Source: Tetrapyrgos nigripes (Eukaryota > Basidiomycota > Agaricomycetes > Agaricales > Campanellaceae). From it: a DNA stretch of 64,000 bases. The DNA lies in contig JAACJM010000037.1 of NCBI GenBank assembly GCA_013368315.1, forward strand, positions 186,001 to 250,000, written 5' to 3'. Of this stretch, positions 21,981-33,565 are shown one piece after another. A model generated the notes under the pieces. It made no database searches and had not been told where the DNA came from. It worked only from the letters and a program-made list of their open reading frames with translations. Numbering within the stretch: the stretch's first letter is position 1; the number at the start of each line of letters is the position of its first letter. Position numbers and translations under genes: made by a program.

Positions 21981-23564
21981 ATCTTCGGACGCACTCCAAT
22001 GCGTTCATATTCTTTGGAGTGTTGGAAAGAGTTAGACTCTTTCCTATGTGTCCGTTCAATGTAGGAATGTATATGGATATGGGCTAAGGTCAGAGACCTT
22101 GGGCCCCGACGAGAACCATCTCTGGTGTATTCGCGATTGGCTGCGATACCCGTTTATGAAGGAGCGAGTGACGCATCCAGCAGATAGCGGATACCCAGAT
22201 AGGAAGGAGCTCGTCAGATGTAGAATGCGCAAAAGTAATGAAAGTCAGGGAAGTGTTGATGAGATAAGGGATGTTCGGAAAATATGGTAAATGGGTGTGC
22301 TTCAAAAATATGGGTTCGTATTAGTATGAATGAGTAATCTTGATGCTGAATGGTCACTTGTGGAATCGTGATCTCACAATTTTATGTTTGGGTTGGATTC
22401 TCGCAAGACTCCCAGCAGAGGAGCGTGTGCACTTTGAAATAAATCAAACTAAATCACATTGAAATGCTTGAAAATAACGAGTAGGATGTGTGTACACTAC
22501 AGTGCAGACGTAGAGAGAGTGGGGAGGTTTGCTGGTAATATGATTCAAAGGGTGGTTAACCTGCTGTTGGTGATTGGAATAGTTGATGACTGGACCAAAG
22601 AGGTAGGGGAAGATGGGTAGTGGAGCCAAATGTGCATGAAACAAGATAAATGGTGTTGATTGAAGGGCGGTGCAGTGTGGGATTGAAGTGAAAACAATTT
22701 TCCAAAAACTAGTTTTGCAGAAGATGTAGCAAATGTCCCCGCGGTTGCGAATCCAATCACGGGTGCAAAGAGGTGTAGAGTCGTTGGAGTGGCCTTAGTC
22801 GTAGTACAGTTATAAAATTTGAATACCTGTGGAAGCATAGATATACTGTACCATTTTAATCAATTCGGCACCCCACCGTTACTGTTACATGGGTGACGAA
22901 CCTGAATATTTGTCAGTTTGGGACTGTTACCATAACAATGCCAAATTTTTGTCACCCCTAGCCAGGCGTCAATAAATGACCTTAGTCCTCTGCGCCTGCA
23001 CAGAAATGTAGCTAAGATATGCATGGAAATGAGATGAAGCTTAAATGCATAAAGCCTAAAAAATTTTCCAAGTTTTGTTTATATAGAGAACAGTTGTCTA
23101 CCGAGTTACAATATGCTCGAGAGCTGAGGCCGAAAATCTGGATACAATTCCTCTTCCACTTGAAGAGCTGGCCGTGCAGGAGCAGGAGACAGAGAGTGAG
23201 CAGGTTCTTGGGAAAAGGAGGAGGAAGGCTAATACATTGCACAACTCCAAGGACTTTTGGCGTTGGAAATGGACTGGTTTACAAATTGACTTTCCTTTTT
23301 GAGTTTCCTCGCGCTGGCCTGTGCTTGTCCAGTGATAAACAGTATTACTACTCCGATGTAGCTTGTTTCTCATGTATCTTAATGTCTTGTACTCCCTGGG
23401 AGGCTTAAAATGGGTTCAGAGTCCAAAAAAAAGACAAAAACGCGCAGCGTTACAATTGGGTCTGAAAATTCGTCACTTGTCAATGTTACATGTTACAGGC
23501 CAGAATATTCGGCGTTTTTTGGGACTCCGTTACCCGTTACTGCTGGGCCACCAACTTTTCAAGC

Positions 23565-23650
23565 AACAGGTCAAGCAACACTCAAGCAACGTCAAGCAAC
23601 ACTCAAGCAACATCAAGCAACAGTCAAGCAACATCCAGCAACAGCAAACC
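23565..23650 (+). repeat. CAAGCAACA tandem array, short
   Basis: About eight units of TCAAGCAACAC/G-type repeats (10-11 bp) lie just inside a diverged copy of the X terminal sequence. Frames through it give SSNTQATSSN-type strings that reflect the DNA repeat, not a protein. Confidence 0.85.
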
Positions 23651-24559
23651 AACAGTGGAACAACATTTAAGTGCTATTAAAACCTATTGAAGTCATATTG
23701 AAGTCACTAGCATTGGCCTCAAAAAAATCACTACATAAATCAGGTTTAAAATTCAATCTGTGCTCAAAACTCATTGGGCACTGCTACTGTCACTCAAGCT
23801 ACCCTGGCTCAAGTAGCTTGAGGGTAGCCTGACTTCTAATTTTAGTGTGGCTGTGCTTATCCCAGTGTACTCAACTTCACTACACTTCATTGTACAACAA
23901 ATGACTTGCATTGAAAGGTTCATTTATTGAGGAGATGGATATCATACTTACCACACCCTTTACTGCAAACTGGTTTAGCCTCTTCTGAGTCTCAAATGCT
24001 CAGTTTTGCTAGATTTTCCCAGCTGTATTAGATAGCTTGCTTTTTAAATATGCTAACTCAGAGAGAACAGAAACATCCTTATCAATGAGCTTTTATAATA
24101 CAGAGACAATTGCAGTAGTTAGTGAACAGCACAGGTACCCTACAGATACTTTTGAGCTGACCCATACCTGAACAGGTATGGGTTTTCAGTGGGTCTGGTG
24201 GGTAACCCATCTGTTCTTGAGTGTGTCTAATTATTCTAATTCATTCCATATAATTACTAGCTGTGTTACCTACTATACTTATTGGCAGGTCAGACACCAT
24301 ATAAGTAATTGATATTTAGAGTGGCAGGTACAATGGGTCTGCCTCTACTGGTACAGGTCAGCACAGGTTTCCAAATCCATACCAGTGAGACCTGTACCCC
24401 ACAACCTGCAGCAACCCATTGGCAATAGTTAAGCAAGCCAGAAAATATTCTGAAATTCAGACATATAAAAGGTGTTTCACAGATGTATAAGCAGATGGCT
24501 CAAGAGTAGTTGGAGGTGGCCTGAATGTGGCTTGAGTGATAGCTTCAATTGTAGTGGTA

Positions 24560-24835
24560 CAGGCAACCGTCAAGTCACAGTCAAGCAATGGTCAAGCACT
24601 GGGTCAAGCAACATCAAGCAACACTCAAGCAACACTCAAGCAACGGTCAAGCAATGAATCAAGCAACATCAAGCAACACTCAAGCAACACTCAAGCAATG
24701 TCAAGCAACACTCAAGCAACACTCAAGCAACGTCAAGCAACACTCAAGCAACACTCAAGCAATGTCAAGCAACACTCAAGCAACATCCAACAACACTTCT
24801 CATAGGTCAAGCAACAGTCAAGCAACACTTAAGGG
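24560..24835 (+). repeat. CAAGCAACA minisatellite, long array
   Basis: More than 20 units of (T)CAAGCAACA(CT) with periods of 10-13 bp and occasional CAAGCAATG variants. The other arm has the inverted array at about 52755-53040 with a slightly different unit count, so the array is length-variable. Confidence 0.88.
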
Positions 24836-25107
24836 TAAGTTAAGCAACAGTATGAATAAAATATGGGCCACCAGCAATTCAAGCTACCAGCCTACTACTC
24901 CAAGTTAGCTATTACCTATTAAAGAGGCACATAATGCTCAGACATACTTAGCATCCACATAGTTGTGAAATTAGCTGGATGAATGTGACAATAAATTTAT
25001 TTTTCTCAAACTTTTTTTTCTATCTCTTCAATTTTAAAATTATGTACTTGACTGAGTGAAGGTTAAAGCAATTTGAAATGGAGAATGGGGTATGTATAAA
25101 TAATATC

Positions 25108-25623
25108 TGTCATGAATCGCTCCCCGCCTATTCATTTCCTTTCTATTCTTTTCCCTTTACTATCTACTTCCCACTCTAACCCCATAAACATCAACCATTT
25201 CTCATCATCGTCTATAGTTACCATTTCTCTAGAGCTATGACTCACATTCTTATCTCCTCCGATTCCTATCTCCATGGACATTCTCACTGTCAATCACTCC
25301 GTATGATCCAGTACCTTCATCTATCCATATTTGACTTATTATTCTCTCACCCTTGACATTTCCACATGATACCGTCTATTATTACTTACTCTTTCCCATC
25401 TGTTCATATTTTATTTATATACCTGCGATCCTTGTAACCTATTCCTTAGTTCGTTCACTTCGTCTCCACTCCGTACTTGTACTACGCAGTGTAGAGCCTA
25501 GTCAGCTTACTTTCTCTCTATCTCTTTACCTCTCTTCCTCTCTTGATCAATCTACTCTCTTGTAACTGGTTCTCCCGCACTGTGTGACTTGGGTGGCTAT
25601 TGAGTGTACCAACAACCTCGACA
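25108..25623 (+). repeat. Gypsy2 5' LTR
   Basis: 516 bp, TG...CA. Two of its three differences from the 3' LTR are CG in the 3' copy and CA here, as expected from loss of methylated CpG. Confidence 0.93.
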
Positions 25624-26554
25624 CTTGAACGAACTCCCATACACCCACCTCACAAAACTCCCTCATCGCACCCTATCCTTCACTCTGTCTACCCCACGCC
25701 CCCGAATTCATATTGAACCTCCTGAAACCCCTCGTGACTACGAACGGATCCCACTTCCCCTTCCTCGCTACCTCTTACACTCCAAATACTCGGTCTCTCA
25801 CGGAAGAAAAATACGAACGGATCCTTGGAGCCTCGATCGACACTTTGTCTGCACAAAACGTTGGGTGTGGAAACTTATCTCAGGTGACATAGTCCTCTTG
25901 ACATTCTCATACATAACAGTAAAAGAGGACTTCAATACAGGAGAAACTGTGGTTCAGATTAGAGGACCTCTATTTCTCAGAGAACACGTTGACTACTCTC
26001 CATCATCACCTCTCCCCGAATACGGTCTAGCATCTTCCTTCATCCTAGGACCCAACTACCTTTCTTGAAATCAGTGTATGACTGGTTGACGAACCGCATC
26101 TGCAGACCTGAATCTCCACTGTGCTGACCGACCACACGTATTCCATCCCTCATCATCTCGAGACACTGCTTACTTCGTCGAAGACGTTGACGACCCTTGG
26201 ACTCTGTGCACCGTACAACCGTGCCTAAACAGATATAACACTCAACAACTTACTGCCGAAGAAATTCCAAGTGGGTTACACATTATAACCCAACTCCAAG
26301 AACTCGCAATTCAAAAGGCACACCCAAAACCTAAACCTGCAACGGAACCGGAACAAGGGACCTCTACACCTACTAACCAACCTTCCGAATCTAACCCAGT
26401 ACCAGAAATCCCTCCCAATAACCCACCAGAACCAGACAACCCTACTTCCCCACCTTCTTCGCCCATCATTCCATCTGCTGAAGGACCATCCGTAGCCCCT
26501 CGCTGTCCTCCTACACCTCCTTCCCCAAATCCATCAGATCCAAACGACTCAGTC
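25624..26554 (+). other. Gypsy2 leader and possible gag N-terminal extension
   Basis: An open frame of 154 codons (25604-26068) carries PETPRDYERIPLPLPRYLLH and TDPWSLDRHFVCTKRWVW. A second open stretch, Pro- and Ser-rich, runs in frame into gag at 26555. They may be one older N-terminal domain broken near 26070. I could not match it to a known family. Confidence 0.4.
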
Positions 26555-27583
26555 ATGGCCGACACACCTCCTATCGAGTCGAACGGAACTTCCGAACGAG
26601 GAAGGAAACCAGACGCCTTCAATGGAGAACAAAGCGAAGTGAAACGATGGCTGGCCCTGTTCAATAAAGGAAAGTACCCGACTGAGGAAAGTCAGGTCTC
26701 GCTATTCCTGTCGTTCTTTACGGGAGAAAAAGGAGGAGATTGGGCAACGCAAAGATTGATAGAACGAGATGCAGATGAGGAGGATGAGAACTTGGCGAGT
26801 ACACCAGGTGAATGGAGATGGATAACCTTGAAACAGATACGGGATAGATTCAAGAAGGACTTCAAAGCTCTTGCCTCGGAAGATGTGGCAAGGACGAAGA
26901 TCAAATTTGCTAGAATGAAGGGGACGGATATTAGCAGCTACAACAGCATCTTCGATACATACGGAGAAGAATCTGAGTTTGGAGACGCAGCGTTGTTGGA
27001 ATTCTATCAGGATGGGTTACCACCCAAACTCCGAGAAGCAGTTGGAAGAACGTATTTGAAGTGGGATGACTTCGAGGAGTACAAGGAAAGAGCTGTGGAA
27101 CTTCACTTAGAGTGGTTGAAGGAACGGGAAAGACAAGGACGCTGGAAAACTACTTCAACATCAAAGAGTAGTCCAGGTCTGTCTCAGGGAAGGACAGTAG
27201 CAAGCATCAATGCACTTATGAATATGGGACCAGGTGCTAACTCGTCTTTCAATCCACTGCCTAAGCTGACACCTGATGAAAGGGACCGACTTCGAAAATT
27301 AGGAGCATGCTTCGCGTGTAGACAAACCGGACACATGAGCAACGAATGTCCAACATACCCGAGAACATCATCTCAAACCACTTCCCGAACCTTCCCCTCT
27401 TGTGCTGTTCGAACAGCCGAAACCACATCTTCCCCACCGGTAACGATAGCTCAGGCATCTTCATCTCGAAACACAGTCAAGGAAATCTCCGACATGGTTA
27501 ACAAGGTTAAAGGATTGGAAGGAGAAGAAAAGGAGCAAGCAACCGTCTATTTAAAAGACATCATGTCTAAATTGGATTTTTGA
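26555..27583 (+). CDS. Gypsy2 Gag (342 aa from ATG)
   Basis: Gag coats and packages the element RNA. The frame has the retrotransposon gag core (KRWLALFNKGKYP, then the GDWATQ and FKKDFKALASED regions) and a zinc knuckle CFACRQTGHMSNEC (CX2CX4HX4C) near residues 250-263. It ends in a short coiled segment (DMVNKVKGLEGEEKEQATVY). The open frame continues upstream of ATG 26555, so the true N terminus may be longer. This part has no stop or frameshift. Confidence 0.88.
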   Translation: MADTPPIESNGTSERGRKPDAFNGEQSEVKRWLALFNKGKYPTEESQVSLFLSFFTGEKGGDWATQRLIERDADEEDENLASTPGEWRWITLKQIRDRFKKDFKALASEDVARTKIKFARMKGTDISSYNSIFDTYGEESEFGDAALLEFYQDGLPPKLREAVGRTYLKWDDFEEYKERAVELHLEWLKERERQGRWKTTSTSKSSPGLSQGRTVASINALMNMGPGANSSFNPLPKLTPDERDRLRKLGACFACRQTGHMSNECPTYPRTSSQTTSRTFPSCAVRTAETTSSPPVTIAQASSSRNTVKEISDMVNKVKGLEGEEKEQATVYLKDIMSKLDF

Positions 27584-27654
27584 ATCACTCCTCTGCTACG
27601 TTGTCAGTAGGAGTAGAACAGTACACCGGACAGTTAAAGAATAATTGATATAGT

Positions 27655-30600
27655 GTGTTATACCCCTCTAGTGAGCGAGTCTTTCCTTCAGAAATAAGAA
27701 TGTCAGCAATCACTCGTAACAGACAGATACCATCAATCACACTCAAAACTGAACTAATCAGCAAAGTTACTGGCAGAAAAATCGATGCAAACGCTCTCAT
27801 AGACAGCAGTGCAGAAGGCATAATCATCAATGGTCAATTCGCACAAAAAAATCAACTTACCCTCCTTCCTATCAAGAACCCGTTCCCAGTTCGAAACGTC
27901 GACGGCTCTGAAAACACCATGGGATGGGTACGAGAATACACTATCCAAAATCTTCGTATCTATTCCTGAGACGTATCACGAAGAACAGGCCGAATTCTAT
28001 GTAATGGACATCGGGGATCACGATATAATCCTCGGTACCGACTGGTTGGACTCACGGGTAGACATGACTAGATGCCCAGAAACATGCATCACGGCAAAAC
28101 CTCCCATTCTCCATTTGAAAACTAAATCCTTGAAACCCACAGTCGTCGATCCAAGAGCCCGCCACAAGGATTACCAAGTCAGATGGTTAGAACCAGTTGG
28201 ACGATTCAAACCAGTTGTACAACCAAAAATTGCAGGGCGACGTCGCCGAATTCCTATTCGATCCTTCCACCAAAGTTCGGAAGTAACAACAATCTTTACT
28301 GAAGATGACTACGGGAGAGACATGATCCCAGAACGATGGGAACAGGACGTAATGGAAGAATTGTTGGGAAAAGAGGAAAGAATGGATGAAGAGGTGTCAG
28401 GGACACCAAACCTGAACATCTGCACGGGTTTCACAAAAGCACAAGAACTCGCAGAGGCAGCCCAGAACGTTCAGGTCAATGTACCTCTTAAAGATAAGAT
28501 TCCTTCACAATATCATCAGTTCCTATGAGTCTTTGACAAACAAACCTCAGAACGATTACCGAAACGTGGCGAGTGGGATCACGCTATCGAGTTAAAACCG
28601 GACTTTGAACCGCGCCCTTGCAAAACATACCCGTTATCCCCAAATGAACAAAAAGAGCTCGATGAATTCATCAAGGAGAACTTAGAGAAAGGGTATATAA
28701 GACCGTTGAAGTCTCCTATGGCAAGTCCCTTCTTCTTTGTAAAAAAGAAAGATGGAAAACTACGACCAGTACAGGACTATCGTGCCCTAAACAAAGGGAC
28801 CGTCAAAAACGAATACCCCTTGCCACTTATATCGGAACTCGTAGACAAACTCAAAGGGGCATGAATATTTTCCAAAATCGACCTTAGATGGGGATATAAC
28901 AACGTACGCATCAAGAAGGGAGATGAATGGAAAGCGGCGTTTAAAACCAACCGCGGCCTCTTCGAACCAACGGGGATGTTTTTCGGTCTTATGAACTCTC
29001 CAGCTACATTCCAAGCGATGATGAACACTCTATTCAAGGACCTGATCGACTCCAGAAAAGTCGTAATCTATATGGACAATATTCTCATATTCATGGAATC
29101 ACTAGAAGAACATCGATACATGGTGAAACAAGTATTGGCACGACTCCATGATAATGACTTATATGCTAAACCGGAAAAATGCACTTTCGAAACCGATTCA
29201 GTGGAATTCCTCGGCCTCATCGTGTCGCATAACACATTATCGATGGACCCAGTCAAAGTCGAGGGCGTAACTAAATGGCCAGTCCCACGTAACGTCAAAG
29301 ACATGCAATCATTTCTCGGCTTCGGAAATTTTTACCGTCGTTTCATACGCGATTTCTCAAAAATCGCACGACCACTGTTCGATCTCACGAAAAAGGAGCA
29401 CCCATGGGAGTGGTCCGAGGAAGCTCAAACGGCTTTCCAAGCACTCAAAGATATGTTTACGACTTCACCAGTCCTTCTCATGCCTGATTACTCTAAACCA
29501 TACCGAGTAGAAGTTGATGCGTCAGATTACGCTACAGGAGGTATCCTGCAACAACAAGGGTCGGATGGCAAATGGCATCCAGTAGCCTACCTGTCAAAAG
29601 CGTTATCCGAAACCGAACGAAATTATGACATTCATGACAAAGAACTGCTAGCGATCATACGCGGACTTGAAGCCTGGCGACACTACCTCAAAGGTGGACC
29701 ACATACCATCGAAATCTTGACCGATCACGATAACCTAAGATACTTCACCACCACCCAGAAACTTAGCCGACGACAAGCAAGAATGGCCCTGTTTCTGACC
29801 AGATTCGACTTTACCCTCACGCACAAACCTGGGAACTTGAACTGAAGTGACCTGCTCTCTTGAAGATCAGATCATAAAGAGGGGGTCGAAAACGACAACA
29901 AAGACAGAGTCTTGCTTGACCCCAGGTTCTTCAGGATCCGAGCAACGAGGCCAGGAACGGTAACTGCAATAGGAGATACAGAATTGAAGAGGCGAATTAA
30001 GGAATGTCCAAAGAAGGATGCCGAAGTCGTGAGTGCGTTACAAACCATTCTTAACAACGGACCATGCGCGTTGGCAAAAAATCTACAGGAATTACGAAGA
30101 CGGAGTCGTCCTGCTCAGAGGGAAGATCTACATCCCGAACAACCAACAACTCAGACAGGACATCGTTAAAATGCATCACGACAGCCTTACTGCAGGACAT
30201 CCGGGACGATTCAAAACATATGAACTCGTCAGTAGAGAGTTCTGGTGGCCTGGTATGTCAGTATTCGTTCGTAACTATGTTGAAGGATGTGCTACTTGTC
30301 AGTTAACCAAGGCAAATAACCATCCGGCGCATGTACCGTTAATTCTGAACGAAATACCGGAACGACCCTTTGGCACCATCACAACCGACTTCATCACAGA
30401 TCTGCCAGAATGCGACGGCTTCAATGCAATTCATGTCACAGTTGACCGTTCAACAAAAACAGTTGTCATTTCTCCATGCAGAAAAGATATCAATAGCAAC
30501 GGAACAATTGACCTACTGTTCGACAACACTTGGCGAAGATATGGCCTCTGGGACAAAATGATATCTGACCGTGGACCTCAATTCGCAAGCCAAGTAATGA

Positions 30601-31646
30601 GGGGAATTTACGCTAAGTTTGGTATCACTTCAGCACTCAGTACAGCTTATCATCCGCAAACAGATGGCGAGACAGAAAGGTTCAATCAAGAACTTGAGCA
30701 ATACCTTCGGACCTTCTGTAACTACTGCCAGGACAATTGGGTTAAATACCTACCTTACGCCGAATTCTGTCACAATACCCGAGTTCATTCAGCCACTGGG
30801 AAATCGCCATTCGAACTACTCCATGGATTTCTACCCCGACTGTTCCCTTCCATCAATCCGACTTCACACGTACCAAAAGTCGAAGAACGCCTCCAGAACT
30901 TGGATACTATTCGAGAAGAACTAAAAGCAAGTCTGGCGACAGCGGCTGAACTGATGAAAGAACAAAACAAGGACTACAGGAACGAAGGGATGAAATTTAA
31001 AGTTGGGGATAAAGTATTGCTAGACGGAAAGAATCTGAAGACGACGAGGCCAAAAGCTAAGTTGGCAAATCGTCATCACGGACCATTCAAAATCACTGAC
31101 GTTATCAGTGAAGTTAATTACCGACTCAAATTACCGAATGGCTGGCGCATTCATCCAGTGTTCCACGCTTCACTCCTATTGCCGTACAAAGAGACCAAAG
31201 CCCACGGAGTGAACTACCCAGGAGAACCGGCTGAGTTACTGCCCGAAGACAACGAATACGACGTGGAAGCAATTCTGGACTCAAAACCAACAAGAAACCG
31301 CTGGGGAGTACAATACCTTGTCAAATGGTTGGACTATGCTGATTCAGAGAACTCATGGGAACCGGCGTCAGGATTGACGAAGGTGAAGGAGATGATCGAA
31401 ACCTTCCATCAACAACATCCAAATGCATATCGACCCAAGAACTTGATACGCCCCGGAACAACGGTACGCTCACTGGGAATCGCCATGGAAGACATATGGC
31501 GGAGTACCCATGTACTTCAGGCGAAAGCACAACTCCGAGGAGAAACACTGTTACGAACCGTTGGTATTCTATGCCCCCCTTCACATCCCACTCGGCAATC
31601 GAACCCAGACTTTTGTCATTATTCATCAATCGCATTCCCTCGCTAA
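27655..31646 (+). pseudogene. Gypsy2 Pol: protease, RT, RNase H, integrase, chromodomain
   Basis: Domains in order: protease (27700-28080, active site ALIDSSAEG in place of the usual DSG), RT (28550-29420; catalytic loop reads YMDN where the family has YMDD), RNase H (29480-29800), integrase zinc region HHDSLTAGHPGR..CATCQ (30160-30310), catalytic core (TTDFITDLP, ISDRGPQFAS, DGETERFNQ), and chromodomain (31255-31400, EAILDSKPTRNRWGVQYLVK). A frameshift lies near 27965. Nonsense codons occur near 28526, 28862, 29843 and 29862, and all are TGA. The integrase to chromodomain part is one open frame from 30033. This Pol cannot be functional as it stands. Confidence 0.9.
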
Positions 31647-31707
31647 CGGTGTCTACTGTCAAACCCGTCCCCGAACATGCGTTCATACCGCACACCCAAC
31701 CAACAAC

Positions 31708-31715
31708 TATAAAAG
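31708..31715 (+). promoter_or_regulatory. Internal TATA box before the Gypsy2 accessory ORF
   Basis: TATAAAAG lies 90 bp upstream of the ATG at 31798, inside the element and well outside the LTR. It could start a separate short mRNA for the accessory frame. This is sequence-based inference only. Confidence 0.4.
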
Positions 31716-31797
31716 ACCCCTTTCCACAATGCAGAACTACAGAACGACACTCATCTCTACCACTCAAACAACACTCACCCACACTCCCACTACCACA

Positions 31798-32313
31798 ATG
31801 TCAACTACTTCCTCTATCGACACCATCGTGAACGACACACAACCAACCAACAGGGGGCGCTGCACCTACGGGACGTGCTCAGGACGTCGATGCCGACTTT
31901 CAAAACAGCACGCCGGACCTCACAACGGGTGCCAACGCTGCACATGGGGAGGAGAGGATGGACCAGGCCGATGTAGATTAGGCAGAGGACATCAAGCTCG
32001 ATGTGTGGTTCAATGGACGTCCCTACGTGCGGAACACAAAGGGAACCTCAGATGGGGAGACGGCAGTATATGGGGGGCACACACCACTGTGCAGTACGAT
32101 ATGAGCGATAACGGAGGAGGCTGGGGAACAGCGACCAACACGACAGAGTGGGGGAACATAGACTGGAACGATCCTAGATGGGATATTGCAAACTACACCA
32201 TGGATTGGGACAAATACTGGCTGAGCCAGGGAGATGTGGACAGACGACTCCGCAAACAATGGGTGGAGCATTGGAAGACCAGCTTGCCGAGCTCCGGTGA
32301 AAGCTCGTCCTAA
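31798..32313 (+). CDS. Gypsy2 accessory ORF, Cys/His-rich (171 aa)
   Basis: An intact frame lies between integrase and the 3' LTR, where simple Gypsy elements have nothing; it stays open upstream to 31510. From ATG 31798 the product starts MSTTSSIDTIVND. Residues 20-70 hold seven cysteines and three histidines in a compact pattern (CTYGTC, CRLSKQHAGPH, CQRC, CRLGRGHQARC), consistent with one or two zinc-binding knuckles. A Trp-rich segment (WGN-WNDPRW, DWDKYW) and a basic end (RRLRKQWVEHWK) follow. It is free of stops although Pol is ruined. It matches no family I can name. Nucleic-acid binding is a guess from the zinc pattern. Confidence 0.6.
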   Translation: MSTTSSIDTIVNDTQPTNRGRCTYGTCSGRRCRLSKQHAGPHNGCQRCTWGGEDGPGRCRLGRGHQARCVVQWTSLRAEHKGNLRWGDGSIWGAHTTVQYDMSDNGGGWGTATNTTEWGNIDWNDPRWDIANYTMDWDKYWLSQGDVDRRLRKQWVEHWKTSLPSSGESSS

Positions 32314-32324
32314 AGAGGGGGTAA

Positions 32325-32840
32325 TGTCATGAATCGCTCCCCGCCTATTCATTTCCTTTCTATTCTTTTCCCTTTACTATCTACTTCCCACTCTAACCCC
32401 ATAAACATCAACCATTTCTCATCATCGTCTATAGTTACCATTTCTCTAGAGCTATGACTCACATTCTTATCTCCTCCGATTCCTATCTCCATGGACATTC
32501 TCACTGTCAATCACTCCGTATGATCCAGTACCTTCATCTATCCATATTTGACTTATTATTCTCTCGCCCTTGACATTTCCACATGATACCGTCTATTATT
32601 ACTTACTCTTTCCCATCTGTTCATATTTTACTTATATACCTGCGATCCTTGTAACCTATTCCTTAGTTCGTTCACTTCGTCTCCGCTCCGTACTTGTACT
32701 ACGCAGTGTAGAGCCTAGTCAGCTTACTTTCTCTCTATCTCTTTACCTCTCTTCCTCTCTTGATCAATCTACTCTCTTGTAACTGGTTCTCCCGCACTGT
32801 GTGACTTGGGTGGCTATTGAGTGTACCAACAACCTCGACA
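32325..32840 (+). repeat. Gypsy2 3' LTR
   Basis: 516 bp. It is preceded by the purine tract AAAGAGGGGG (plus-strand primer) and followed by the target duplication ATATC. Confidence 0.93.
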
Positions 32841-33039
32841 ATATCTCCTCAATGAATGAGCCTTTCAATGTGAGTAACTTGCTGTAAAATGAAGTGTAGT
32901 GAACTTCACTACACTAGGATAAGCACAGCCACATCCAAAGTAGAAAGTCAAGCCATCCTCAGACTACTCTCAAGTGGATTGTACTCAAGCAACTTCCAAG
33001 TAATCTTCCAGCAGGGACAAGCAACAGTCAAGCAACATC

Positions 33040-33463
33040 TGTCATGAATCGCCGCTCTTTCCTATTTATTTCTTAACTCCACGGACTACTATTCATTTCT
33101 TTCATCATCATTTTCCTTGTCTACGGTTACCATCACTTGATCTGACATGTACATCATTTATCTCCACCGATTCCTATCTCCAATCTTTATCTCCATGGAC
33201 ATTCTCACCTATTCATTTACTCTTTATTCACTCCTTTCACATATATACCAATGGGCTTGTAGTTAGTTCTTTAGTCTGTTCACTTTGTCTCCACTCCGCT
33301 CTCAGTACAGTGCAGTGTTGAGCATAGTCAGCTACTCATACCTCTCTTGTCTCTACTACTTTCCTACATCTCTTTTCTCTCTCTTGTCTCTTATTTCTCA
33401 TCAATCTATCTTGTTCATCATGTGACTTGGGTGGTTAATTGCTAAGTGACAACGTCCTTGACA
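33040..33463 (+). mobile_element. Solo LTR related to Gypsy2 (424 bp)
   Basis: It starts TGTCATGAATCGC and ends GTCCTTGACA, with GTGACTTGGGTGG shared with the Gypsy2 LTR. It is flanked by ACATC on both sides (33035-33039 and 33464-33468). The length and internal differences mark a related but distinct family. It arose by recombination between the two LTRs of a lost element inside X. Confidence 0.9.
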
Positions 33464-33565
33464 ACATCAAGCAAAATTCAAGCAACAGTCAAGCAACTGT
33501 TGCTTGACCTGTTGCTTGAAAAACCATATGCCTGTTACTGCCAAATTGATTAAAATGGTACAGTA

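Larger units (their letters stand above)
16643..24883. repeat. Left arm of a large inverted duplication
   Basis: This stretch reappears as its reverse complement at 52722-60448. It contains the 5' end of the 16764 gene, pyrimidine-rich spacer, the 3' end of Gypsy1 with its LTR, the left part of block Y and the left part of element X. Arm-specific differences include a hAT-type MITE here only (18597-19228) and a 207-bp MITE in the other arm only. The inner breakpoint is the last shared base before CTACCAG (24884). The outer end is cut in the other arm by the Copia element. Confidence 0.92.
25108..32840 (+). mobile_element. Gypsy2: complete Ty3/Gypsy chromovirus (7.7 kb)
   Basis: LTRs of 516 bp (25108-25623 and 32325-32840) begin TGTCATGAATCGC and end CAACCTCGACA. 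They are flanked by the 5-bp duplication ATATC (25103-25107 and 32841-32845). The order gag, protease, reverse transcriptase, RNase H, integrase, chromodomain is Ty3/Gypsy. An extra open frame lies between integrase and 3' LTR. The LTRs differ at three positions by eye, fewer than Gypsy1's, in line with insertion after Gypsy1. The coding region is inactivated by stops and a frameshift. Confidence 0.95.
22846..33563. mobile_element. Element X: TA-flanked DNA element with CAAGCAACA repeats, split by Gypsy2
   Basis: The ends are inverted repeats (CTGTACCATTTTAATCAATT on the left; its complement ends ATTAAAATGGTACAG on the right), each bordered by TA. A TA duplication suggests a Tc1/mariner-type element. 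Near both ends lie arrays of CAAGCAACA (left) and, inverted, TGTTGCTTG (right, 33496-33519). Inside are Gypsy2 (25108-32840) and a solo LTR (33040-33463); without them X is about 2.5 kb. No transposase was recognised. A partial copy lies in the other arm. Confidence 0.7.

Noticed and set aside
24560..24835. CRISPR-like regular repeats
   Set aside because: Units are 10-13 bp, adjoining with no unique spacers, in a eukaryotic genome; this is a minisatellite.
24472..24908. Repeat protein with SNTQATSSNTQAT or QATLKQHSSN units
   Set aside because: All three frames are open because the DNA is a CAAGCAACA minisatellite; there is no conserved frame between copies.
31355..31831. 158-codon frame overlapping the end of Gypsy2 pol
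   Set aside because: Overlaps the chromodomain frame and has no motif; the accessory frame ending at 32313 is the better-supported one.
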